From: Ancistrus triradiatus
Lineage: Eukaryota; Chordata; Actinopteri; Siluriformes; Loricariidae
Length of the DNA stretch: 64,000 nucleotides
Reading direction: 5' to 3'
NCBI GenBank assembly: GCA_025084515.1
Contig: JAJAGP010000084.1
Coordinates: forward strand, 361,936-425,935
Shown: positions 10,991-21,757 of the stretch, in pieces
Layout: each line of letters opens with the position of its first letter
Position numbering within the stretch: position 1 is the stretch's first letter
Notes under the pieces: model-generated
Database searches by the model: none
The model's input: the letters and a program-made list of their open reading frames with translations, nothing else
Told to the model about the DNA's origin: nothing
Translations under genes and position numbers: made by a program

Positions 10991-12095
10991 GAACCGCTAC
11001 CAGACGAGCACGGACACACAGACCTGACAGAGACGTACGCTGATTTTGGCTGTTATATCAAAAAGTATAAAAAGACTTTAATGTTAAATATTAGATATCA
11101 TGTTAGATATAATGTTAAAACTGATATCTGGGGCTATATTCAAAACATTCGTGCTGGAGACCCGGTAAACTGACCCGACGACACCCCTGCTTTGTTAAGG
11201 CTTGCTATATTTTTGTTGTTTTGTATGAAAAATGGTCAGTGAGAGTCACCTGTAAATACTGTTATTTCTATACTGTAATAGCAATGTGTGGAAAGATAGT
11301 ATAAGCATTTTAAATGAGCACTGCCCAATGCCCCTGCCACTTTGTGCATCTGTCCTGTGAACAGTAACACAGCCAGGCATCCACATAGTCTAACACCCAT
11401 GTGTGAATCTTCTTCATCATATAAACAACACTTTAAAATACTTTAAATGAGTTTTCTCCCAAAGAGGGGTCAGTCAAGAAGTGGGATTTAACAGAGAGTC
11501 AAGGACAGCCTCATTTCCATTCATGCTGAGTATGTAGCGCACTGATGAACACAGCTGCAGAGCCCAGCTGAGACCGCTTATTCAACAGCAAACAGAACTA
11601 TCATTGAGAAATCCATAGTAAAGCAGTTTAGATATGGTGCAAAATACCATGTTTGTAAGCCTAGAACAATCTGTGACGTTTCCCAACTTCACAATCATAT
11701 TACAGCATATACAATTAATCAGAGACAGATTACAGATTCAGCTATGACTGAGTACAGTAATCAACTTTGCTATGAGACAATAGTTCTGATCCAAACATCA
11801 AATTTAGAGTCTTTCGAATCTTTAAGATCATTTGCCATTTGTTTCTTTAGTTCACAGCTGTGTGAATTTTAAGAGCAGCTCTTCGCAGCCTCCTCTACCA
11901 AACAACTAAACAACAAAGACATTTCAGTACAGGGCAGCCAAAACTGAAATATCTGTGCTTTTAACACAAGATTAACTGCAAACTTTTGCATTTCCAAACA
12001 CACAACTACTGGCATTGATTAGATAACCTCCCATATCCTTCTGAGCTGAGGGAGTTTGAGAACACAGCCATTTCCAAAGCTGAAATAGGATACTC
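10991..12095. other. No gene seen
   Basis: AT-rich spacer. The 79-codon frame at 10934-11173 is low complexity (TATAAAAAGTATAAAAAG-like) and unconvincing as protein. Confidence 0.5.
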
Positions 12096-12096
12096 A

Positions 12097-12178
12097 CCCA
12101 CAATTGCTTGGATTGTAAGGTTGTACCAATTGTAAGTCACTCTGGATAAGGGCATCTGCTAAATGCTGTAAATGTAAA
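12097..12178 (+). mobile_element. tRNA-SINE A, 5'-truncated tail
   Basis: Only the last 80 bases of the SINE remain, from ACCCACAATTGCTTGGATTG to the GCTGTAAATG end. Confidence 0.8.
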
Positions 12179-12191
12179 AAATCTAAATATA

Positions 12192-12662
12192 GAGTGGGGC
12201 AAAAAAGTATTTAGTCAGCCACTGATTGTGCAAGTTCTCCTACTTAGAAAGATGAGAGAGGTCTGTAATTGTCATCATAGGTACACTTCAACTTTGAGAG
12301 ACAAAATGAGAAAAAAAAATCCAGGAAATCACATTGTAGGATTTTTAAAGAATTGAATTGTAAATCATGGTGGAAAATAAGTATTTGGTCAATAACAAAA
12401 GTTCAACTCAATACTTTGTAACATAACCTTTGTTGCCAATGACAGAGGTTAAACGTTTCCTGTAAGTCGTCACCAGGTTTGCACACACTGTAGCTGGTAT
12501 TTTGGCCCATTCCTCCATGCAGATCTCCTCTAGAGCAGTGATGTTTTGATGCAACACAGACTTTCAACTCCCTCCACAAATTTATGGGGTTGAGGTCTGG
12601 AGACTGGCTAGGCCACTCCAGGACCTTGAAATGCCTGACTGAATACTTTTTTTGCCCCACTG
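12192..12662 (-). mobile_element. Tc1-like MITE, family D, internally deleted
   Basis: Flanked by TA on both sides. The left end is GAGTGGGGCAAAAAAGTATT and the right end is its inverse ACTTTTTTTGCCCCACTG. The minus strand between them encodes only the last part of a Tc1 transposase (SPDLNPINLWRELK at 12560-12620), so about two thirds of a full element is missing. A 3'-truncated relative starts at 54663. Confidence 0.9.
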
Positions 12663-13120
12663 TATATTACTCTATTGTACTGTAAGAATGGAAATGACGC
12701 AACAGACTTCACTGCATTTCATTTATAGAAACTCACTGAGGCCATCAGGAACCGACTGGTAAAATATGTGAGAGTAATAGTCCCAGTTGTTTTTGTGCTC
12801 TGCTGTAGCATGTACTGGGGATGCAACAACTGGATATGGAGTACACCGGCTTGGTTACTATAAGGACATCGGTATTGCAGATCGACATCCGTTGGCTTTA
12901 AAGTCTGAGGTCTTTAGAATTATAATAGAAAAAAAAACCTGTCTTATATACATTTCAAACATTTGAATGACAGAAAACTAGTGCGAACAAACCCTTCCGA
13001 CACCTGCTGACAGAAAAAGAGAAACGCTAAATTGAAGGCAGACATCAACATGGTAACGTTCCTTTTGTTTTTGGAAAGTAGGGGTGTAATGATTCACTCT
13101 GCTCACAATTCGATTGATTT
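12663..13120. other. No gene; truncated hAT-like end at 13079-13120
   Basis: The terminal word TAGGGGTGTAATGA at 13079 resembles the end of the hAT MITE at 46751. Here it is cut off by the fold-back element that begins at 13121. Confidence 0.4.
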
Positions 13121-13775
13121 TAACGGAACTTTATTCTTTCATGAGTTATTTACAAGTTTATGACCTCTTATAAAATGTGTTCAAAGTGCTGCCCATTGTG
13201 TTGGATTGTCAATGCAACCCTCTTCTCCCACTCTTGCCACACTGATAGCAACACCGCAGAAGAAATGCTAGCACAGGCTTCCAGTATCCGTTGTTGCAGA
13301 TGCTGCACATCTCGTATCTTCACAGCAGAGACAATTGCCTTCAGATGACCCCATAGATAAAAGTCTAAGGGGGTCAGATCGGGAGAGCATTTCTTCTGCG
13401 GTGTTGGTGTATCAGTGTGGCAAGAGTGGGAGAAGAGGGTTGCATTGACAATCCAACACAATGGGCAGCACTTTGAACACATTTTATAAGTGGTCATAAA
13501 CTTGTAAATAACTCATGAAAGAATAAAGTTCCGTTAAAACGAAGCACACCATTGTTTTTCTTGTGAAATTCTCAATAAGTTTGATGTGTTGCATGACCCT
13601 CTTCCCATTGGAAATAATAAAGTTGGATCCAAAATGGCCGACTTCAAAATGGCCACCATGGTCAATACCCATCTTGAAAAGTTTTCCCCCTCCCATATAC
13701 CAATGTGCCACAAACAGGAAGTTGATATCACCAACCATTCCCATTTAGGTGTATCCATATAAATGGCCCACCCTG
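13121..13775 (-). mobile_element. Fold-back mariner-type element
   Basis: Arms at 13121-13269 and 13386-13536 are inverted copies of each other (about 150 bp, few mismatches) around a 116-bp centre. The minus strand through the centre encodes SPDLTPLDFYLWGHLK, the C-terminal signature of a mariner-like transposase. The right flank to 13775 is the element's own terminal region, ending GGCCCACCCTG next to TA. The structure therefore looks like a transposon 3' end that was duplicated in inverted orientation. Confidence 0.8.
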
Positions 13776-13807
13776 TACAATAACAAGGGAGGCGTTATCT
13801 TACTGTA

Positions 13808-14240
13808 GCTTCACCATCTTCTTCTTCTTTTGGCTTTTCCCTTTATCAGGGGTCACCACAGCGAGTTAAACATTTCCACCTCACCCTGTCCTCCACGTCC
13901 TCTACTCTCACCCCAACTCCCTGCATATCTTCATTTACCACAACCAAAGAACTCCTCTTTGGTCTTCCTCTCCGCCTCTTGCCTGGCAGCTCCATCTCCA
14001 ACATCCTCCTACCAATATATCCTCTATCCCTCCTCTGCACATGTCCAAACCATCTCAGTCTTCCCTCTCGAATTTTGTCTCCCAATTTTCCAACCTGTGC
14101 TGTCCCTCTGATGATCTCATTCCTAATCCTGTCCACCCTAGACTCTCCTAAAGAGAACCTCAACATCTTAAGTTCTGCCACCTCCAGCTCTGCTTCCTGT
14201 CTCTTTGTCAGTGCCACTGTCTCTAAGCCATACAACCATA
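13808..14240 (-). mobile_element. Non-LTR retrotransposon 3' end, copy 1 (RTE-like)
   Basis: 5'-truncated LINE. The minus-strand frame gives YGLETVALTKRQEAELE, LRWFGHVQRRD, RRMLEMELPGKRRRGRPKR and ends RCGDP-stop, the conserved C-terminus of a fish RT family. The 3' tail is a short (AAG)n tract, seen on the plus strand as CTTCTTCTTC at 13809. The clade call is inference. Confidence 0.85.
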
Positions 14241-14834
14241 TATTCAAATAAATGGATAAAAACATTCATTTTAATTTCTGAAAAAAAAACATTTCAAAAA
14301 GAGTACTTTTCTTGTATAAAAACCTAAACAAGAAGAAACATATCCTGAAATAAATTAGGATTCTCACTGAGAAAGGGATATGCAGAGTATGAATGTGGTA
14401 TCTAGTGTTCAAAACGGAAATTACATAAGATGGCAACAAAATCAAGAACATAAAATCCAATTACACGATGCATCGTCCCGTCTGATGATGGACACCGTCC
14501 CATTTTTGCATAATGGTGCATCACATCACGACGCGTCATTACCCACCTATTGGCAAGTGTATCAAAATGAAGAACTGCTGTATCGTACACTACAGTACTG
14601 CCCTAAAGGTTTTCATATTGTGTTTTAATTAACATTATTGTTTAAAATGTGCAAAGTATCTAAATTACGATTTGACTATGGTAATGTTCGGTCAAAGTCC
14701 TTTCCAGCCAACGTCCAATTCCACAGAACAGTGCATGTATACTACTAAAGCAGAACTGAAATTACTAATGATCAGCTTTTGCTTACAGTTTGCAACTACT
14801 ACCCTTTCAAAGGGTATGATTATGATTATGCATG
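14241..14834. other. No gene seen
   Basis: AT-rich, with no recognisable exon or repeat boundary. Confidence 0.45.
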
Positions 14835-15178
14835 TACACTCTGGCCACTTTATTAGATACACCTGTCCAACTGCAAATATCATGCTCAACGCATTTAGAC
14901 ATGTAGACACGAGCAGGAAGGCCTGCTGAAGTTCAACCGGTCCAACTTTAAAGCAAATGAGTTACAGCAGCAAAAGACCACACTGGGTGTGAGCTAAAAA
15001 CAGGCAACTAAAACTACAACACATACAGGCCCACCAAAATTGGACCATCGAAGATTGGAAAAACATTGCCTGGTCTGATGAGTCTCGGTTTTTGCTTCAA
15101 TGTTCCAAAGGTAGGGTCAGACTTTGGCATAAACAAATCTGCTTTCCTGTGTGGGTTCAGTGTGGTGACAAAGTCTAA
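14835..15178 (+). mobile_element. Tc1-like transposon, family C, internally deleted
   Basis: Left terminal word CACTCTGGCCACTTTATTAG, then the segment before the transposase start, then a jump to TGGTCTGATGAGTCTCGG, which encodes the W-S-DES motif with the first catalytic Asp, and GGTAGGGTCAGACTTTGGC. It is 3'-truncated. Confidence 0.8.
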
Positions 15179-15235
15179 GTAAAAAAATAAATACATACAT
15201 AACCATTTCACATTGGCCATGCTGTGCTTGTTTGG

Positions 15236-15514
15236 TTATTTAACGTTGCTATCAGCATCTGTACACAAGGTTACATCAAGACTACTCATATACATATACA
15301 TACGCTCAGGTCGGACCAATTTAGCATAATCACTTAACCTAATGCATGCCTGTGGACTGTAGGAGGAAACCGGAGTACCCGGAGTAAACCCACGCAGACA
15401 CAGGTAGGACATGCAGACTCCACACAGAAAGGACCCAGGCTGCTCCACCCTGGAATTGAACCCAAGACCTTCTTCCTGTGAGGCAATGGTGCTACCCACC
15501 GAGCCACAGTGCTG
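15236..15514 (-). mobile_element. tRNA-SINE B
   Basis: Minus-strand copy with GGAGGAAACCGGAGTACCCG on the plus strand and the tRNA-like head at 15465-15510. Confidence 0.8.
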
Positions 15515-15645
15515 ACCGGCTACGTTGGGCAGAAAAAGGTCACCACACACTTGCATGGAAAACATCAAGGTTTTACATACAGGTCAAATCAACAGCAGTA
15601 ACAACGAAAAAACCCAAGAGCTCTTGAGATGTTAAGGAAAGCGTT

Positions 15646-15802
15646 TCACTTTGTGTCCAGTCCCATATCTCCCAGGGAAATCTGAGGGAAGTACGACTTC
15701 AGTTGCGCAACAAGAGGCCGGGCAAAAACATGCTCGCCAGTATCTTTCGCAAGCTTAAATGCCTCCATGTGAGCTCTGCTGTGCACAAGCCAAAATAGTG
15801 TC
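15646..15802 (-). CDS. Unrecognised coding-like terminal exon
   Basis: The minus strand has a polypyrimidine tract and acceptor (CACACTTTTTTAG) followed by a frame that stays open for 51 codons to a TGA at 15646-15648. The residues look like real protein: TLFWLVHSRAHMEAFKLAKD, then TGEHVFARPLVAQLKSYF and PQISLGDMGLDTK-stop. It enters in phase 2. I do not recognise the family. It lies inside exoc6b intron 1 on the same strand, so it could be the last exon of a nested gene, a retained pseudo-exon or a gene fragment. No phase-compatible partner exon was found; a strong donor at 16171 leads into a stop in the needed frame. Confidence 0.45.
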
Positions 15803-16525
15803 CTAAAAAAGTGTGTATTTACAAACTGTTACACAACATCCCCATTTACTCTACTTCAGAAACCTCTGCCTTTGAGTAATCAATGTGCTAATGCAATTTC
15901 CTGCCAGTGGCTAAAACGGAATGGGACAAAAATAGCCCAGGACCTAAATGTAGTAAGTATTCAGGAATGTCAATCTACACAGGTTACAGCCGAGTCAGTC
16001 ATGTATAATGACTAACCTTGAATTTTAGACAATAGCTCTTAAAATGTACATATGACATCACATTGTCAACACTATTACTAATTCACAAATAGGGCTGTTA
16101 TTATGCTTACAATGTTTATAAACTTGCTTCTAAAATGTACAAGTGGTCAACTTTCTCATGACCAGACTCACCGTCACCCAGTGTCATGTTTTTGGCCTCA
16201 TAGCAGATGGTAAGTTAGGATATCTAACAGCAGGAGTTTGATGTTTCATCATTTACATTTGCCAGACTGACATAGCTGCCCAAAGTGTGATCTTTGGGTT
16301 CTACCCAAACCACAAGAATGCAAAAGGTAATAATAATATCAAGAACAACAACCTGCTGGACAGTGAATACTCACAAGAGCAGTCACAAAATATTACTTTG
16401 AGCTGACAAAGAAAGGCGATACACTGGGCAATCATTTTGTAGTCTTTGAGTTTTGAGTAATAAAATATTCTTTCAGAGACTTGTACTCCATTTCCAATTA
16501 AAGTCTTCCTCCGTATCACAAGTTA
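15803..16525. other. Mostly unassigned; possible coding-like piece at its right end
   Basis: The minus strand at about 16400-16515 reads ERIFYYSKLKDYKMIAQCIA followed by FLCQLK before a possible donor (CTCAAA|GTAATA). The upstream side was overwritten by the LINE at 16526, so an exon cannot be proven. Confidence 0.3.
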
Positions 16526-17397
16526 CCCATCTTCTTCTTCTTCTTTCGGCTTCTCCCTTTATCAGGGGTCACCACAGCGAGTTAAACGTTTCCACCTCAC
16601 CCTGTCCTCCACATCCTCTACTCTCACCCCAACTCCCTGCATATCTTCATTCACCACACCCAAATAACTCCTCTTTGGTCTTCCTCTCCATCTTTGCCTG
16701 GCAGCTCCATCTCCAACATCCTCCTACCAATATATCCACTATCCCTCCTCTGCACATGTCCAAACCATCTCAGTCTTCCCTCTCGAATTTTGTCTCCCAA
16801 TTTTCCAACCTGTGCTGTCCCTCTGATGATCTCATTCCTAATCCTGTCCACCCTAGACACTCTTAAAGAGAACCTCAACACCTTAAGTTCTGCCACCTCC
16901 AGCTCTGCTTCCTGTCTCTGTCAGTGCCACTGTCTCCAACCCATACAACAAGGCTGGTCTCACTACTCTCTTATAAATCTTTCCTTTCACTTTTGCTGTG
17001 ACTCTTTTGTCACACAGCACTCCTGACACTCTTCTCCACCCACTCCATCCTGCCTGTACTCTCTTCTTCACCTTCTTTCCACACTCCCCATTTCCTTGGA
17101 CAGTTGATCCCAAGTACCTGAACTCCTGGACCTTTGTGACCACTGATCCCTGTAGCCTGACTGTTCCACCTGACTCCTTTTCATTTACACACATGTATTC
17201 TGTCTTACTACAGTTGACTTTCATTCCTCTCCTTTCCAGATTATACCTCCACCTCTCCAAGTTCTCTTCTACCTGTTCCCTGTTCTCACTACAGGTCACA
17301 ATGTCGTCTGCAAACATCATAGTCCACGGCGATTCCTGTCTGACCTCATCTGTTAGTCTGTCCATCACCAGAGCAAATAAGAAGGGACTCGTATCAC
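16526..17397 (-). mobile_element. Non-LTR retrotransposon 3' end, copy 2 (RTE-like)
   Basis: Longer copy of the LINE at 13808. The minus strand includes the reverse transcriptase catalytic box MMFADDIVTCSE near 17300, then KYLGSTVQ-like RYLGSTVQGNGECG, VQAGWSGWRRVSGVLC and the same C-terminal GHVQRRD and ELPGK blocks. Frameshifts near 16890 and 16655 break it. A (AAG)n tail is visible as CTTCTTCTTCTTC at 16531. Confidence 0.88.
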
Positions 17398-17420
17398 AAC
17401 TAACCTATATAATACCAAAA

Positions 17421-17622
17421 TAACTGGCAGCCTAGTTAAGGTACTGGACTATGAACCAGAAGGTCCAGGTTTCAAATGGACCTTCTGCCCCAAATTCCCA
17501 AGCTGCTACTGTTGGGTCCTTGAGCAAGGCCCTTAACCCACAATTGCTTGGATTGTAAGACTGTACCAATTGTAAGTTGCCCTGGATAAGGGTGTCTGCT
17601 AAATGCTGTAAATGTAAATGAA
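17421..17622 (+). mobile_element. tRNA-SINE A with disrupted B box
   Basis: The head and tail match the consensus. The B-box region has an extra copy of GGACCTTCTG-like sequence at 17477-17490, so internal promoter function is unlikely. Confidence 0.75.
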
Positions 17623-17834
17623 ATCAAAAAAAGATAAAATACAGACACCACCACTCAGTCCATGTGGTTGGATTTAATTTGCTAGACGTGGCTCATCCTC
17701 AGCTGCATGGAGGTGGTTTGGCTTTGAAAAGATGGACGTTGCTGAAAAGTCGGAAATCGGTTTGCGTTAAAGACAGCTCGACAACTAACGTAGTTCACAA
17801 AATCCAAACTAACCACCAGTGTAGAATATGAAGA

Positions 17835-18150
17835 TTATGACAAACTTGGGGAGTCAGCTGTCCATGACGGGCTTAAGCCAGCCAAGGTACCAGCCTAAAA
17901 ACACACTCAAAACTCTGGTGAAATCGTTCTGCAAATGAAAGTGGCTTACAACGGATGGCAAGATGGAACAAATGCAAATTCAGGTGGTTGAGAGAGATGA
18001 TAGAAAAATGGAGAGCTTTTGAATACTTTAGACCCAAGATATATACTGCCAAACTGCTGTCTAATTATCGTTATCATCAAAATCCCAGAAAAAAGAAAAA
18101 TATTTTTTGTCTCAATACCACGCATACATTTTCCTTAATTATGTTCTCCA
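17835..18150. repeat. Interspersed repeat P, copy 2 (empty SINE site)
   Basis: Homologous to 5580-6045 without the SINE; the match ends near 18150. Confidence 0.7.
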
Positions 18151-18775
18151 TTTTTTGTTATTTAGCTTCAGTGTATTTAAACTAATAATTTTTCCCTGCA
18201 CATCCTCTTTTCTTTTTATGTTGTTGTTGTTCTGCTTTTTTTTTTTTTTAATTGTACCTTCTTGTGCAAATCATACTAAAGAAAAAGAACTAGCTAGTCT
18301 CTGAGTTTTTGCGGAAACAGTAGAAGACCTAAAATAAGGAACTGCCTTAGCACAAGTGAGAAACTGTGCTAAAACTGTGAAATATAATCAAGCTCACTGT
18401 ACACACAGCGAGTCCAGGTTCAATCAGTTCACATGAAGAGGACACCAGACTACATAATTATGCAGCTGTATGCCTGCTTCCCTCAACCTGGGTGATGGGA
18501 ACGAAATCTGACTCTCCTAAAGAGAAAATTGGAACGTGAAATAACAGAAGACAGTGTGACCTTAGGACTGCAATTAAATACCTCAGACAGAACTGATGGA
18601 CATCTGCAACTGAATAAAGCAGAACCAATACTGGACTTACTTCTATAATCAGCAAAGAAGTGTCAGTATGCCAACTGGCAGACAACCACATAGGTTTTAT
18701 TACAGCACATGAGAGAGTTATCTTAAGTAATAGTTACAAAATGCTTACGTTGATACAAAGCTGTAATCAGAATGA
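18151..18775. other. No gene seen
   Basis: T-rich and A-rich stretches; no supported exon. Confidence 0.45.
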
Positions 18776-19203
18776 CCAGGAGGGTTGAGGCTGATAGAAC
18801 AGCAACAGTAACTCAAACAACCACTTGTTAAAACTGAGGTATGCAGAAGAGCATCTCTAAAGCACAACACGTCAAACCTTGAAGCAGCTACTCCTGTCAG
18901 CTAAGAATAGGCAACTGAGGCTACAGTTTGCACAAGCTCACCAAAGTTTGACAACAGAAGACTGAAAAACCTTGTCTGGTCTCATGAGTCTCGATTTCAG
19001 CTGCACCATTCGGATGGGAGATTCTCAACATGGATGTGCAGTAGACAAATCTGCAGCAACTGGTTGATGCCATGTCAAGATCAAAGTGTTCCCAACACCT
19101 TGTTGAATCTGGGCCACAAAGAATTAAGACAGTTCTGAAAGCACAAGGAGGTCAAACCTGGTACTAGCAAGGTGTACCTGATAACATGGGTGGTGAGTGT
19201 ATA
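18776..19203 (+). mobile_element. Tc1-like transposon, family C, 5'-truncated
   Basis: Starts inside the transposase gene (CAAACAACCACTTGTTAAAA), passes the DES motif region at 18975-18990, skips the middle of the gene and ends in GGTGTACCTGATAACATGGG, the decayed right terminus. It directly precedes the 27-bp minisatellite. Confidence 0.75.
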
Positions 19204-19237
19204 TTTATGCATGGTTTTATAGATGGAAAGCACTGAT

Positions 19238-19806
19238 TAGCCCAGCTACCACAGGGCATGGGTATAGCCCAGCTACCACAGGGCATGGGTATAGCCCAGC
19301 TACCACAGGGCATGGGTATAGCCCAGCTACCAAAGTTACTGGGTATAGCGCAGTTACCAAAGGCCATGGGTATAGCTCAGTTACCAAAGGTTCTGGGTAT
19401 AGCTCAGTTACCAAAAGGTTCTGGGTATAGCTCAGTTGCCAAAGGTTCTGGGTATAGCTCAGTTACCAAAGGTTTTGGGTATAGCTCAGTTGCCAAAGGG
19501 CATGGGTATAGCTCAGTTACCAAAGGCCATGGGTATAGCTCAGTTACCAAAGGTTCTGGGTATAGCTCAGTTACCAAAGGTTCTGGGTATAGCTCAGTTA
19601 CCAAAGGTTCTGGGTATAGCTCAGTTACCAAAGGTTCTGGGTATAGCTCAGTTACCAAAGTTACTGGGTACAGCTCAGTTACCAAAGTTACTGGGTACAG
19701 CTCAGTTACCAAAGGTTCTGGGTATAGCTCAGTTACCAAAGGCCATGGGTATAGCTCAGTTACCAAAGGTTCTGGGTATAGCTCAGTTACCAAAAGGCTA
19801 TGGGTA
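19238..19806. repeat. 27-bp minisatellite, about 21 units
   Basis: Units read CAGTTACCAAAGGTTCTGGG followed by TATAGCT. The first three units carry CAGCTACCACAGGGCAT instead. Variant words GGTTCT, GGCCAT, GTTACT, GGGCAT and GGTTTT occur in a non-random order. One unit near 19412 and the last one have an extra A. Because 27 is divisible by three, all frames stay open (for example repeats of GSGYSSVTK), which explains long but meaningless ORFs on both strands. Confidence 0.97.
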
Positions 19807-20420
19807 CACGGGTTTTATATGAGGGAATCTCACAATGAGAAGAGGCACTGAAGAAGTACCAAACAACTTACAAACAAGCAGAACACAAATACAGATTCAA
19901 ATCTGAAATTACCCAATTATAGTAATCTACATAAGCTGTGTGTGAAATACAAGTACAGCACTGAATAATGAACTGACTCATTTCTGAACTGATCTAGTGT
20001 TTCAACAATAAACTGAACATCCTGCTCACAGTGAAGTCAGATTCTGGCTCATCAGTGCAAAGCCAGCTAAACCACGTCAAAATAACCAAGGACAATAAAA
20101 GAAAATGCTCGTATTTAAAGTATTACAAACAATTTCTAAGTCCAAGCAGTTTGTCATGCTTTAGCTCTAAACTTTGCATCACTCATCAGTTTCATGTTAC
20201 TCCAATGCTGAGACTCTACTAACCAAAACAAAAGCAAACTGCCAGAAGTGGACTAAAGAAAGTGATTTAAAGTCGATCGTTGTCCTCATCTGGTAAACCA
20301 CAGAAGCCACTGATGAGACAGAAGAAAAACAATAGTAAAACTAATTCAATTCCAATGCATGTTGAGCTGAAGTAATGACAGGCAGCAAAAAGGAAATTTA
20401 TGTTGCCATGTTTCACAGTG
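19807..20420. other. No firm gene
   Basis: The minus strand at 20266-20310 has a good-looking acceptor (TTCTTCTGTCTCATCAG) followed by a short frame; alone it is not enough to call an exon. Confidence 0.35.
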
Positions 20421-20748
20421 GGCGGCACGATGGCGCAGCGGTTAGCTCTGTCGCCTCTGAGTGGAGTACTTTCCATGTCAGTTTGGGTTCCAAACACACA
20501 ATCCACATTCCAAAGATGTGATAGGTCTCTAAAAGTGTCCCACTGAGAATGTTACATCAAGTCTAGTCATAAATACATATACACTCAAGTCAGTGCCAAT
20601 TAAGCGTAATCAATTAACCTAACACGCAAAACCCACACAGAAAGGGGAGGACGGTGGAGGACCCAGGCTTAGGCTTCTCCACCCTGGGATTGAACCCAAG
20701 ACCTTCTTGCTGTGAGGCAGCGGTGCTACCCAGCAAGCCACCCCCAAC
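20421..20748. mobile_element. Two tRNA-SINE B fragments, head-to-head
   Basis: A plus-strand head (GGGCGGCACGATGGCGCAGC) occupies 20421-20548. A minus-strand copy without its own start fills 20549-20748, ending in the tRNA-like CCCTGGGATTGAACCCAAG region. Confidence 0.7.
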
Positions 20749-21060
20749 TACTGGTGTACAAGATTATTTAAAAAAATGGTGGTTGCCCTCAACATAAACA
20801 CTTGGACCAAGTACTATACACTCGCATCACTTACGTCTGGACCAATCGCTGCATACTTGGGTTAATCAGGGTTCCAATGTGCTGAGAAAAGTACCTACCC
20901 TAAATTAGGAGCTATACACTAAATACACCATATACACGATGTTCGAAGAACTACAATCGTCCCCAGTTCCTGTGGTGTGAACACATGGGAAAGGAGGCAC
21001 CATCTCCAACAGTTCTCTGAAAAAAATCCTCTTAAAAGGTCCTTTAGACCGCTGCAGCAC
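20749..21060. repeat. Interspersed repeat G, copy 1 (uninterrupted)
   Basis: Shares AGAACTACAATCNTCC, the CTCAACATA/TTCAACATA block and GTTGAGAAAAG/GCTGAGAAAAG with 33828-33956 plus 34803-35000, where an 846-bp element splits it. Confidence 0.65.
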
Positions 21061-21159
21061 ACATGCAAAACTTTATACAATAATAGGAATACTGCCAACT
21101 TATTTTCTTTGACTGGATTAAAAATGTAGCGTGAACTTATGAATCAAGAGAAATGACCT

Positions 21160-21757
21160 ACAGTAGCGGTGATATGGTAAAAATATTATAATCACGGCAT
21201 TTTCATGATACACGATATATATCACGATACATGTGTTTGCAGACAACATGCATCAGTACCGACAGATCCTGGGGAAAAAAAAACTACTATTTACATATTC
21301 TCTCATACTTAGTGATTTTAATTCAAAATATACAGCACTTTATCCAATTAAAAAGGACTAAGTACAATCTTTATAATGAAATATGCAGTGGGTCAGTGTT
21401 CTTTAAGCACTGACAATATCTTACATTCACATTTATGGAATTTAGCAGACGCCCTTATCCAGAGCGACTTACAATTGATACAGTTACAATCCAAGCAATT
21501 GTGGGTTAAGGGCCTTGCTCAAGGACCCAACAGTGGTGGCTTGGCAGAGGTGGGATTTGAACCCAGGACCTAGGTCCATGAGCTTTACCCAGTGCAAAGG
21601 AGCTTCAAGATACCCAGGACCTTCTGGTCCATAGTCCGGTATCTTAACCACTAGGCCACCACAGTCCCAATCTTCAATATGCTCAGAAAAGTATACTGTC
21701 AATCAAATTAAAAATGATCACGATACGATAAAATATCGTCATATTGCCCTCCCCTAT
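21160..21757. mobile_element. hAT-like MITE Q, copy 1 (split by a SINE)
   Basis: Shares ATTTTCATGATACACGATA, GTGTTCTTTAAGCAC and ATCACGATACGATAAAAT with 47200-47494. The right end is ATATTGCCCTCCCCTA. The SINE at 21424-21667 lies within it. Confidence 0.65.
21424..21667 (-). mobile_element. tRNA-SINE A with internal partial duplication
   Basis: Near-complete minus-strand copy, but the CCAGGACC...TCC segment at the B-box side is present twice (21561-21580 and 21613-21632) with unrelated filler between. It interrupts MITE Q. Confidence 0.8.

Noticed and set aside
10934..11173. 79-codon open frame
   Set aside because: Lysine/isoleucine-rich, in AT-rich repeat-like DNA, without splice or promoter support.
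13830..14111. Plus-strand open frames rich in Pro/Ser/Leu
   Set aside because: Antisense of the LINE reverse-transcriptase C-terminus; the same shadows appear at 16453-17423.
16130..16215. Exon upstream of 15802 ending at the strong donor GTGACG|GTGAGT (minus strand)
   Set aside because: In the phase needed for 15646-15802 it contains a TGA, and the other frames close within it.
19240..19800. GGTATAGCTCAGTT wording as tRNA genes
   Set aside because: It resembles a tRNA A box, but there is no B box, no cloverleaf and the repeat is only 27 bp.
19238..19806. Regular 27-bp repeats as a possible CRISPR array
   Set aside because: No unique spacers; units are directly adjacent and the genome is eukaryotic.
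19258..19851. Long repetitive protein (GYSSVTK repeats) on both strands
   Set aside because: Produced by a 27-bp minisatellite whose period is divisible by three; no start context or splice signals.
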